A DNA stretch of 64,000 nt from Desulfobacteraceae bacterium (GTDB lineage: Bacteria > Desulfobacterota > Desulfobacteria > Desulfobacterales > JACKCP01): positions 1-64,000 of the forward strand of contig JACKCP010000011.1 of assembly GCA_020633955.1 (NCBI GenBank), given 5' to 3'. Under the pieces are notes generated by a model, which was not told the DNA's origin, searched no databases, and saw nothing but the letters and a program-made list of their open reading frames with translations. Position numbers and translations under genes: made by a program. Positions 9,619 through 16,645 of this stretch are shown here, piece by piece. Each line of letters opens with the position of its first letter. Position 1 is the first letter of the stretch.

Positions 9619-10314
9619 ATGATTAAAGACCCTGATAAAATAATAATGCGGCTCATACTTTCATTAATTGATAACAAAAATTTTCATATACTGGATGTCG
9701 GCTGCGGGGACGGAAAAATTACAGAAGCTATTTCAGAAAAATCTAAATTTACAGCAGGAATAGAACCTTTTCTGAGCAGGTTTGGAAAAATAAATACCCA
9801 AAAAAAATCCCGTCTTTTTTATGCGGCAAATTCAGGGACAAAGCTTTGCTTTAAAAATAAATCTTTTGATATGGTAATTTTCTGTCAGTCACTTCATCAT
9901 ATTGATAAAAACAACCAGAAAAAAGCTATTGAAGAGGCACAAAGAGTATTAAAAAACAAAGGTATACTTTTAATTATTGAACCAATGTACAATAAAGGGC
10001 TGTATGGTGAAATAACTGCGCTTATAAACACTGAAAAAGAACTTAAGGAAAATGCAGATAAAGAAATAAAAAGTCTTAATAAAACTGGTTTTCAAAAAAA
10101 TTTTTACAAAAGTTTGAAAATTGAGTTTCTTATTGATGACTATAATGATTTTTTTAATTCGAAGATAAAAAACAAATCAGGGATAAACTGGAACAGGGAC
10201 ATTGAAATTAAAGTTAAAGATATTTTATCAAGAGCATCAATTAATAAAAATAATAAATTTATTTTAGATAATTATCTAAATGTTTTTTGTTTTCAAAAAA
10301 CCATGGATGTATAA
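9619..10314 (+). CDS. Class I SAM-dependent methyltransferase
   Basis: 231 residues. Motif I ILDVGCGDGKITEAI (about 25-39) binds S-adenosylmethionine; a motif II-like acidic turn (GIEP) follows and motif III-like DMVIFCQSLHHID lies near 90-102. RVLKNKGILLIIEP fits the strand-helix after motif III in the Methyltransf_11/25 group. The C-terminal ~90 residues are Lys/Asn-rich and not recognised. The acceptor substrate cannot be told: small-molecule, lipid and quinone-type methylases share this pattern. GGGAAG precedes the ATG. It appears to be a single-gene unit followed by a long gene-free stretch. Confidence 0.8.
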   Translation: MIKDPDKIIMRLILSLIDNKNFHILDVGCGDGKITEAISEKSKFTAGIEPFLSRFGKINTQKKSRLFYAANSGTKLCFKNKSFDMVIFCQSLHHIDKNNQKKAIEEAQRVLKNKGILLIIEPMYNKGLYGEITALINTEKELKENADKEIKSLNKTGFQKNFYKSLKIEFLIDDYNDFFNSKIKNKSGINWNRDIEIKVKDILSRASINKNNKFILDNYLNVFCFQKTMDV

Positions 10315-10808
10315 TTTATACACACATGTGTAAAAAATACACATGGAATGGATTTTAAATATACACAATAATGAGAACTATAATTTTTAGTCCATTTACG
10401 GAAGTTAAAAAATTAAGCTCTAGAATGTATAGAATATTTTTAGAATGAAATATTAAATCCAACCACGAAACATGCATAAAACAAAATTCTTGTTAAGCTG
10501 CCAAAGAAATCTTTCATTAAGCCATAAATAATCCTTACGGTGATTATCTGATTAAAACCAAAATCCTTAATATAAATTATACTTAATTATTGCAATTACT
10601 TAAGCAAATCAATCTTTCACACTTATTGTGAGAAATGTTTCTATTTTTATCCTTCACCAATGTCCAGCTTAAAGGATTTAGTGATTTAGAATCCATTTGT
10701 TTTTACTATACAGTACATGCCTTAGGTCTTGTTAATCTGTCCGAAATGATACTTGCAGAATCAGGTTAAAATCTTTAAAACAGGATAATTTATAATTATT
10801 TATAGACA
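10315..10808. other. AT-rich gene-free stretch
   Basis: No convincing gene. Just after the methyltransferase stop there is a small palindrome ACACATGTGT (10322-10331). A 44-codon open frame (10635-10769) is present without a good ribosome site and is judged to be chance. The right end leads into the candidate sigma54 promoter. Confidence 0.6.
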
Positions 10809-10823
10809 TGGCACAAATCTTGT
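10809..10823 (+). promoter_or_regulatory. Candidate sigma54 (-24/-12) promoter
   Basis: TGGCAC (10809-10814), five bases, then TTGT (10820-10823). This matches the -24 element TGGCAC perfectly and the -12 element TTGC at three of four positions, with the required spacing. Transcription would begin near 10835, shortly before a structured RNA that ends in an intrinsic terminator. No sigma54 activator gene is seen in the window. Confidence 0.45.
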
Positions 10824-10834
10824 AATATACAAAT

Positions 10835-10969
10835 GAAAATTTAAGGTAATTGCAGGGGTATGGCGAGAACCTCGGCAAAAAGAATAAAGATCCTTAATAT
10901 GTTTTTAAAAAATTTTTTCATTGTTCTCCTTCTTAATACCCCCCTGAATATTCAGGGGGATATTTTTTT
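10835..10969 (+). ncRNA. Candidate structured small RNA or attenuator leader upstream of cold-shock gene
   Basis: Two nested long-range pairings are visible: GGGGTAT (10855-10861) with ATACCCC (10936-10942), and GAGAAC (10865-10870) with GTTCTC (10923-10928). A small CGAG-AAC-CTCG hairpin (10864-10874) competes with the second. The 3' end is a perfect terminator hairpin CCCCCTGAAT/ATTCAGGGGG (10940-10959) followed by seven T. The 5' segment CAGGGGTAT can also cover ATACCCCCCTG, which would block the terminator stem. It does not match any riboswitch consensus I can recall. It could be a free ~135-nt RNA or a leader of the cold-shock gene, whose ATG is 180 bases further on. The start is inferred from the promoter. 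Confidence 0.45.
10940..10969 (+). terminator. Intrinsic terminator of the candidate RNA
   Basis: A perfect 20-base palindrome (10940-10959) can form a GC-rich stem of up to 8 pairs with an AT-rich loop, followed by TA and seven T (10963-10969). It is too far from the methyltransferase stop (over 600 bases) to be that gene's normal terminator. Confidence 0.8.
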
Positions 10970-11148
10970 AAAAAAAACCTTTTATTTTTATAAAATATAA
11001 AGTATATTTACAAAAATATGAAAAACAAAAGGCAGTTTTTCAAAGAAAGGTTTCTTTCCTAAGGACACATCTTTTTAATCCAAAATCAGATTTTCTTAAG
11101 ACTGAAATCCAGCAACAATTAATAGCAATAATTTAAGGAAAAAGTTTA

Positions 11149-11349
11149 ATGGCAAACGGAATTGTAAAATGGTTCAACGAAAGTAAAGGCTATGGATTTA
11201 TCGAACAAGAGCAGGGAGCAGATGTTTTTGTTCATCACACAGGAATTAAAATGGATGGGTTCAAAACTCTAGCAGAAGGTCAGAGAGTAATTTTTGACGT
11301 TGCAGAGGGTCCAAAAGGAAAAAATGCTGTAAATGTAATTCCCCAATAG
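11149..11349 (+). CDS. Cold-shock domain protein (CspA family)
   Basis: 66 residues, a single OB-fold nucleic-acid chaperone of the usual length. RNP1 appears as KGYGFIE (about 13-19) and RNP2 as DVFVHH (about 25-30); the start MANGIVKWFNESKGYGFI is typical. These proteins bind single-stranded RNA and DNA and melt secondary structure in the cytoplasm. It is monocistronic: a strong terminator follows 24 bases after the stop, and upstream lie a structured RNA element and about 180 bases of leader. Such leaders often carry thermoregulation in this family, but this has not been shown for this sequence. Confidence 0.95.
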   Translation: MANGIVKWFNESKGYGFIEQEQGADVFVHHTGIKMDGFKTLAEGQRVIFDVAEGPKGKNAVNVIPQ

Positions 11350-11373
11350 CAAATATTTTTTCAAGACTTTCCA

Positions 11374-11410
11374 GACATCCTTAAGTTTCTTTAAGGATGT
11401 CTTTTTTTTT
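11374..11410 (+). terminator. Intrinsic terminator of the cold-shock gene
   Basis: An 11-bp perfect stem GACATCCTTAA/TTAAGGATGTC (11374-11384 with 11391-11401), a six-base loop and nine T (11402-11410). Confidence 0.92.
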
Positions 11411-11620
11411 GGCTGAATTTATCATCAGCCCATAAGTTTTAAGCATTACATTTTTATATTTTTCAATTTACATCTTCCCTAATTAATAAAGATTCTCCGT
11501 TCAGACCAATTACTATTTTAAAAATAAAAGATTTTTTATTTTTTTAAATACATCCCGAAATATACAAATTAAAAAATCTTCAGATGAACAAAAATATCAG
11601 AAAATAAATATCACTAAGAT
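11411..11620. other. AT-rich intergenic sequence
   Basis: I see no gene or clear structure between the cold-shock terminator and the promoter of the NIL-ferredoxin operon. Confidence 0.6.
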
Positions 11621-11650
11621 TTGACAATTGTATGCAAAAAAACTTAGTAT
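11621..11650 (+). promoter_or_regulatory. Sigma70-type promoter of the NIL-ferredoxin/mnmA/mtaB operon
   Basis: TTGACA (11621-11626) and TAGTAT (11645-11650) are 18 bases apart; an overlapping perfect TATAAT at 11648-11653 would give a 21-base spacer. Transcription would start near 11657-11660, which supports the downstream TTG at 11687 as the translation start. Confidence 0.6.
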
Positions 11651-11686
11651 AATTTTTTGTATTATTTTTCAAAATGGAGGAAAAAA

Positions 11687-12112
11687 TTGCGTTCAAAAAT
11701 TTTGATCTTAAGGTTTCCAGAAGATCTTACCCATAAAGCATTAGTATGTAATCTTGCCAAGGAATACGGACTGACTTTTGCAATTTTGCATGCAGAGATT
11801 TTTCCAAGAAAAGAAGGACTTCTTGTACTTGATCTTTCTGGCCCGGCATCAAGTTTTGATGAAGGAGTAAAATATCTCAAGGAAATGGGTGTTTCTGTTA
11901 AAACAGCTGCACAGGAAATAACAAGAGACGAAAAACTGTGTATTCACTGCGGAGCATGCACTGGAGTATGTCCTACCCAGGCTCTCTACATCAGAAGACC
12001 TGAGATGTATGTATGTTTTGACCAGGAGAAATGCAGTGTTTGTGAACTTTGTGTTGTAACATGCCCAGTCAAGGCAATGATTGTCAGCCCGAAAAACGAA
12101 AACTTTTTTTAA
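11687..12112 (+). CDS. NIL-domain ferredoxin with two [4Fe-4S] motifs
   Basis: 141 residues from a TTG start at 11687, chosen because GGAGG lies 6 bases upstream; the earlier TTG at 11657 falls at the predicted transcription start. Residues ~1-75 form a NIL domain, a small ACT-like fold first seen in methionine transporters. Two clusters follow: CIHCGACTGVCP and CSVCELCVVTCP, each CxxCxxCxxxCP. Relatives in methanogens and sulfate reducers are linked to sulfur assimilation into homocysteine. Here the gene ends two bases before mnmA, a tRNA-thiolating enzyme, so a role in handing sulfur or electrons to tRNA thiolation is an attractive inference. Cytoplasmic. Confidence 0.88.
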   Translation: MRSKILILRFPEDLTHKALVCNLAKEYGLTFAILHAEIFPRKEGLLVLDLSGPASSFDEGVKYLKEMGVSVKTAAQEITRDEKLCIHCGACTGVCPTQALYIRRPEMYVCFDQEKCSVCELCVVTCPVKAMIVSPKNENFF

Positions 12113-12114
12113 AA

Positions 12115-13170
12115 ATGACTGATAAAATAGCAGCAGCAGTAAGCGGCGGCATAGATTCTCTTGTCGCTGCTTTTATTTTGAAGAAAAAAAAATTTGATGT
12201 AACAGGATTTCACTTTTTTACCGGTTATGAAACAAAACCTCAAAATTTGATTAAAGATGAAATCAGCAAAATGTGCCGCTGTCTTGATATTCCTGTGGTG
12301 TTTATTGATATAAAGAAAGAATTTGACGAAAAAGTTGTATCCTATTTCAAAAATTCATACATAAAAGGCTACACTCCAAATCCATGCCTTGTATGCAACC
12401 AAATGATAAAATTCGGACTGCTTTTTGAAGAAGCAAATAAATTAAACATTAAAAGAATAGCCACTGGACACTATGCTAAATTTATTAATTCAGGCAATAA
12501 AAAATTTATTGCAAAGGCAAGCGATCCATTAAAAGATCAGTCTTATTTCTTATCAATGGTTTCACCTGAAAATATAAAAAATGCTGTTTTCCCCATTGGC
12601 AGTCTTAAAAAAGACCAGGTAAAAAAAATTGCGGAAAACTTTGGGCTCATTCCGTCTGAAAAGAATGAAAGTCAGGATATATGCTTTATAAAAAACAAGA
12701 GCTATAAATTTTTTTTGGAGCAGGATAAAAATCTGGATTTAAAGCCTGGAAAAATAATTGATATAACAGGCAGGGAAATTGGCCGGCATACGGGTGTACA
12801 TAATTTTACCATTGGACAGAGAAAAGGAATTAACTGTCCCGGTCCATATCCTTATTATGTGATTGAAACAGATCCTCAAAAAAATATTATAGTTATAGGC
12901 AAAAAAGAAGACCTAAATTCTGATTCACTAATTGCAAAGGATTTTAACTGGTTTTATGAACCACAGAATTTCCCCTTTGAAGCACAATTTAAAATCAGAT
13001 ATTCACATAAAGGTCAAAAAGGCAAAATTATTAAACTAAGTGACAACTTATACAAAATCATTTTCAATTCTCCTGTCAGCTCAGTAACCCCGGGCCAGGG
13101 TGTTGTTGCATATGACAATGAAAAAGTTGTCGGAGCAGGATTCATAGCAAAAAAAAATGAAGAATTTTAA
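12115..13170 (+). CDS. mnmA: tRNA-specific 2-thiouridylase MnmA
   Basis: 351 residues from the ATG at 12115; an in-frame TTG 22 codons earlier lies inside the ferredoxin gene and is unlikely. MnmA adenylates U34 of Lys, Glu and Gln tRNAs and replaces O2 with sulfur. The PP-loop SGGIDS is at 10-15, the first catalytic Cys is in NPCLVCNQ (Cys91/94), and the second is Cys190 in SQDIC. TGHYAKF, KDQSYFLS and TGVHNFTIGQRKGI are further family landmarks. It sits between a ferredoxin and a methylthiotransferase, two bases after the first and overlapping the second by 14 bases, which points to one transcript and translational coupling. Confidence 0.95.
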   Translation: MTDKIAAAVSGGIDSLVAAFILKKKKFDVTGFHFFTGYETKPQNLIKDEISKMCRCLDIPVVFIDIKKEFDEKVVSYFKNSYIKGYTPNPCLVCNQMIKFGLLFEEANKLNIKRIATGHYAKFINSGNKKFIAKASDPLKDQSYFLSMVSPENIKNAVFPIGSLKKDQVKKIAENFGLIPSEKNESQDICFIKNKSYKFFLEQDKNLDLKPGKIIDITGREIGRHTGVHNFTIGQRKGINCPGPYPYYVIETDPQKNIIVIGKKEDLNSDSLIAKDFNWFYEPQNFPFEAQFKIRYSHKGQKGKIIKLSDNLYKIIFNSPVSSVTPGQGVVAYDNEKVVGAGFIAKKNEEF

Positions 13171-14452
13171 AGTTATTACCCTTGGATGCAAATGCAATCA
13201 GTATGAATCAGATTCAATTGCAATGCAGCTTAGAAACAAAGGCTATCAATACAGCGAAACAGAGCCAGACATTGTAATTGTCAACACCTGCACTGTAACT
13301 GCCAGAGCCGGCATGCAGTCACGTCAGGAAATAAGAAAAGAACTTAAAAAAAATCCCTTTGCCAAAATTATTGTTACAGGCTGTCATGCTCAGACGGAAC
13401 CTGAAGAAATCAGAAAAATAAATGATAATATTATAATTGTTTCCCAGGACAAAAAAAATCTTATACCTGAATTTACACATAAAGATTCATTTGAAGATTC
13501 AATTATAAAAACAGTATGTTCTGATACACAATTCAGATTTATGCCGTCACCTGATGAAGCATCAAAAACAAGGGCATATCTTAAAATTCAGGACGGATGC
13601 AATGCATTCTGCTCATACTGTATTATTCCATATGCAAGGGGAAGAAGCAGAAGCATGGAATTCAGCCGTGTGATTGAAGAACTCATGGAGCTGAATGAAA
13701 ACGGATACAAGGAAGTAGTTCTTACAGGTATTCACATTGGGTGCTATGGAAAAGATTTAAAAGAAAAAACTGATTTTACTTCTCTTGTAAGATATCTTGC
13801 AAAAAACAGCACCAAATTTCCAAGACTTAGAATAAGCTCAATTGAACCAGATGAAATAACAGATGAAATAATTGAAATTGCATCATCAGATTCGGTTTTA
13901 TGCCCCCATTTTCATATCCCCTTTCAAAGCGGAGATGATTATATCTTAGAAAAAATGAAACGTCCTTATTCAAGAAAATTTTTATATGATCTTACAATGA
14001 AAATAAAAAACAAAATAAGTGACGCATCAATTGGAGCAGATATTTTACTTGGTTTTCCAGGAGAATCTGACGAATATTTTGAAAATACATTCAGCCTTTT
14101 AAAAGATCTGCCGGTTTCATATCTCCATGTATTTCCATTTTCCCCAAGAAAGAATACTCCTGCAGCAAAATTTAAAAATCAAATAAATGGAAAAATTACA
14201 AAAAAAAGATGCGAGATCACAAGAAACTTAAGCGACTTAAAAAAAGATGAATTTTACAAATCCCAGTCAGGCAGAATAAAAAATGTACTAATTGAAAATC
14301 AAAGGGATAAAACTTCCGGCTTTTTAAAGGGTTTTACTGAAAACTACGTATCTGTTTTACTTGAAGAAGATGATTCTTTAAAAAACCGGATAACAAAAGT
14401 CAGACTCAGTTTTAATGAACAAACAAAAACTATGAAATCTGAATTGTATTAA
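13157..14452 (+). CDS. mtaB: tRNA t6A37 methylthiotransferase MtaB
   Basis: 431 residues, a radical-SAM enzyme that adds a methylthio group to t6A37 of ANN-decoding tRNAs. The N-terminal UPF0004 domain carries the auxiliary-cluster cysteines Cys11 (TLGCKCNQYES), Cys45 (NTCTVT) and Cys76 (TGCHAQ). The radical-SAM motif CxxxCxxC is Cys148, Cys152 and Cys155 in GCNAFCSYC. The C-terminal part fits a TRAM-like RNA-binding end. The TLGCK..QYES start and overall length favour MtaB over MiaB or RimO. An extra Cys13 lies beside Cys11. The gene overlaps mnmA by 14 bases. Confidence 0.92.
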   Translation: MKNFKVITLGCKCNQYESDSIAMQLRNKGYQYSETEPDIVIVNTCTVTARAGMQSRQEIRKELKKNPFAKIIVTGCHAQTEPEEIRKINDNIIIVSQDKKNLIPEFTHKDSFEDSIIKTVCSDTQFRFMPSPDEASKTRAYLKIQDGCNAFCSYCIIPYARGRSRSMEFSRVIEELMELNENGYKEVVLTGIHIGCYGKDLKEKTDFTSLVRYLAKNSTKFPRLRISSIEPDEITDEIIEIASSDSVLCPHFHIPFQSGDDYILEKMKRPYSRKFLYDLTMKIKNKISDASIGADILLGFPGESDEYFENTFSLLKDLPVSYLHVFPFSPRKNTPAAKFKNQINGKITKKRCEITRNLSDLKKDEFYKSQSGRIKNVLIENQRDKTSGFLKGFTENYVSVLLEEDDSLKNRITKVRLSFNEQTKTMKSELY

Positions 14453-14550
14453 ATATTCAATAGAATTTTCAATCCTTAAAAATTACTATTCAGCTAAAAA
14501 AAACCGGAAAGAATGAAGACGCCGTTTCAGTTTAAACTCAAGAAAGCTCG

Positions 14551-16437
14551 TTAAAAAACAAAGGATCTTTCAACAATATCCCTTGTTCTTCTGATAATTT
14601 TTTCATAATAACTGCTGTTTCTCTGGAGATAAAACTCAATCTGAAAACTGGAATTTTCCTCTTTTATTCTTTTAAGCTCTGTCTGAAGCCCGTATGGAGA
14701 ATCAATTCTTTTGACAAACAGCTCTCCCCAGGTTGTTTTGTATATTACAGCAAAATTATTAATATTTTTTTCATAATGTATTTCTTCAAAACTCACCACA
14801 ATAAATACTTTCTGGATTTTTTCCTTTTTCAGGTAAAAAAGCGGAGAATTATCAAGTACGTCGCATCTTCCAATAAAATCCTTCAGCTTAAAAGAAAGAT
14901 TTATTATCTCCTGAAGGCTTACACTTGTAGGATTTGGCTCCATTCTAACCCTGCCCACCCTGAAAAGATCATTCCATACAGCAAAGGCTGCTGCCTTTAC
15001 AATGTCCTGGTCTGAAAAAAGAGGAACCGAACGATCACTTCCTGCAAAAATTTTCCAGTTCTTGCTTTCATAGACATAAGTGATATCAAGAAGATTAAAC
15101 TGCTCAGAAGGCTTGGGGACAAGATTAACCTTTCCGGTTTTTTTCTGATAAATTGCTGCAATCTTTCTTCCAAGAACAGTTAAATCTCTTTTATTAATGT
15201 GAGGATTTGATTTCCCTGCAGATGAAATTGTTTTATAAAATGAAAAAAGCTCCTGAATCAGACGTTTGCCAAGCCTTATCTGTGAAGACATATCCCAGTT
15301 TTTAAAATTTGAGAGATTTTCCAGAACATTTTTAGGAATTTTTGACCTGCTCAGAAAAATATTTACAAGTTTCTTTTTAAGCTCACTTTTTTCATAAACC
15401 TTCATATTACATCTTAAAAAAAAGCATTCCTTTAAAAATGACAGCCTTTCAGGTTCTGTTCCAGTATCAAAACTCTGCATAAGAAGATCTATTGTAAAAG
15501 TCATTGGATCAACAAAATCTTCTGGTTTTGAAAGCATTATTTTTTCCCTGAACAGATCAGCAGCAAGCCTTCTGTTTGGGTCATCTATCTGTCTTTTCAA
15601 AAGAGCCATTTTAATTACTGACTTCAAAGGACTTGCCAGTGCTTTCTGCAGCTGCCAAAGGGAAGCTCCGAGATATTCTTCCGGTTTTACCGATGGAAGA
15701 TCACCAAAATCAACATATTCATAGCCGCCTCCAATACCTTTTTTGACACAGAAAAGCGCAAAATCATATTCAACCTTTTCTCCAAAATCAAGACAAAGCC
15801 ACCAGAAAGGAGTTTTACCTGAAATTACAATTGTTGTTCTGTAAAATTCTTCCATCAGAATATTTTTTTGGGCAGAGCCAGAGCTTTCCTTGTCCAGCTT
15901 GCCAAAGTAACCATTTTTTATATCCTTGATATCTGAAATAAAAAAATATACAGGTATCTTACAGTTTTCATCAAACCAGTCTTTGATAAGATTTATTTTC
16001 TCAGTTAAAAAACGCCTGTTATGGTGTCCAATCTTTTCAAAATCTGCACAAACCCAGATATCGCAGTCTGAATAGGCTGTCTGTGCAATTGTGCCTATAC
16101 TGCCTATAGTATAAAGGCCTTCAAGAAAAAATGTCTCCTTTGTCTGAACATAAAGCTGGCCAGAATCTTCAACCTTGAACATTCTTTTGAAAACAGCCTC
16201 TTTTTTCTCCATCTGCGGTAGTGAATCAACCCCAAAGACTTTGAATTTACCCTTAAAATCAGGTAGATATCCAGGACATTTTCTATGATTGATGCTCAAA
16301 AGCCATGGCAGAAGATACAATATCTGAGAGCTCTCTTTTGGAGATATTTCTCTAAAAAGAGCTTTTCTTTTTTCATTATATAAATTAAATAATGAATTAT
16401 TTCTTACAATCTTTTTTTCCAGATCAATTTTAACCAT
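14551..16437 (-). CDS. Class I adenylate cyclase (CyaA type), short form
   Basis: 628 residues; makes cyclic AMP from ATP. The nucleotidyl-transferase motif GSIGTIAQTAYSDCDIWVC lines up with E. coli CyaA: Ser113, Ser123, Asp124, Asp126 and Trp128 match the essential Ser103, Ser113, Asp114, Asp116 and Trp118. Further matches are SGSAQKNILMEEFYRTT and LGASLWQLQKALASPLKSV. E. coli CyaA is 848 residues, so about 220 residues of the C-terminal glucose-regulatory region are reduced or missing. The start codon overlaps that of the divergent small gene by two bases, and no clear ribosome site is visible for either. Convergent with mtaB. Confidence 0.9.
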   Translation of the reverse strand: MVKIDLEKKIVRNNSLFNLYNEKRKALFREISPKESSQILYLLPWLLSINHRKCPGYLPDFKGKFKVFGVDSLPQMEKKEAVFKRMFKVEDSGQLYVQTKETFFLEGLYTIGSIGTIAQTAYSDCDIWVCADFEKIGHHNRRFLTEKINLIKDWFDENCKIPVYFFISDIKDIKNGYFGKLDKESSGSAQKNILMEEFYRTTIVISGKTPFWWLCLDFGEKVEYDFALFCVKKGIGGGYEYVDFGDLPSVKPEEYLGASLWQLQKALASPLKSVIKMALLKRQIDDPNRRLAADLFREKIMLSKPEDFVDPMTFTIDLLMQSFDTGTEPERLSFLKECFFLRCNMKVYEKSELKKKLVNIFLSRSKIPKNVLENLSNFKNWDMSSQIRLGKRLIQELFSFYKTISSAGKSNPHINKRDLTVLGRKIAAIYQKKTGKVNLVPKPSEQFNLLDITYVYESKNWKIFAGSDRSVPLFSDQDIVKAAAFAVWNDLFRVGRVRMEPNPTSVSLQEIINLSFKLKDFIGRCDVLDNSPLFYLKKEKIQKVFIVVSFEEIHYEKNINNFAVIYKTTWGELFVKRIDSPYGLQTELKRIKEENSSFQIEFYLQRNSSYYEKIIRRTRDIVERSFVF

Positions 16438-16645
16438 GGTAAATAACCGTATAAGCTGTCATAAATGTAAATATTACTATGTCACATGGGAAAAAAAACA
16501 TCCTCATGGCTGCAGAGCTATGGGCTTTAAAAGTAAGATAATGCCCTCTCTGGTGGTTTTCCAAAGCTCAGGATCAAGCTGCAAATATTACTCTCCGAAA
16601 AAAAAAGACATTGATAAATCGAAAAAAAATATAATTATAGTTTAG
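16436..16645 (+). CDS. Small four-cysteine protein, function unknown
   Basis: 69 residues. Cysteines at 8, 11, 26 and 49 (CHKCKYYY ... HGCRAMGFKS ... SSCKYYSP) look like a compact metal-binding knuckle, and the tail is Lys-rich. The pattern CxxCxYYxTW...PxGCRAxGFKSxxxPS seems to recur as a small conserved protein in proteobacteria, but I cannot name its function. Its ATG overlaps the divergent adenylate cyclase ATG by two bases inside CCATGG, and its 3' end overlaps thyX by 11 bases, so the gene is squeezed with no free flank. Conserved residues rather than a ribosome site support it. Confidence 0.7.
   Translation: MVNNRISCHKCKYYYVTWEKKHPHGCRAMGFKSKIMPSLVVFQSSGSSCKYYSPKKKDIDKSKKNIIIV

Noticed and set aside
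10635..10769. A 44-codon open frame starting MFLFLSFTNVQLKGF in the long spacer before the cold-shock gene
   Set aside because: No ribosome site, no recognised homology, and such a length is expected by chance in AT-rich DNA when both strands are read.
12049..12114. TTG at 12049 as the mnmA start
   Set aside because: It would add 22 residues with no homology and overlap the ferredoxin gene; the ATG at 12115 gives the normal MnmA N-terminus with the PP-loop at residue 10.
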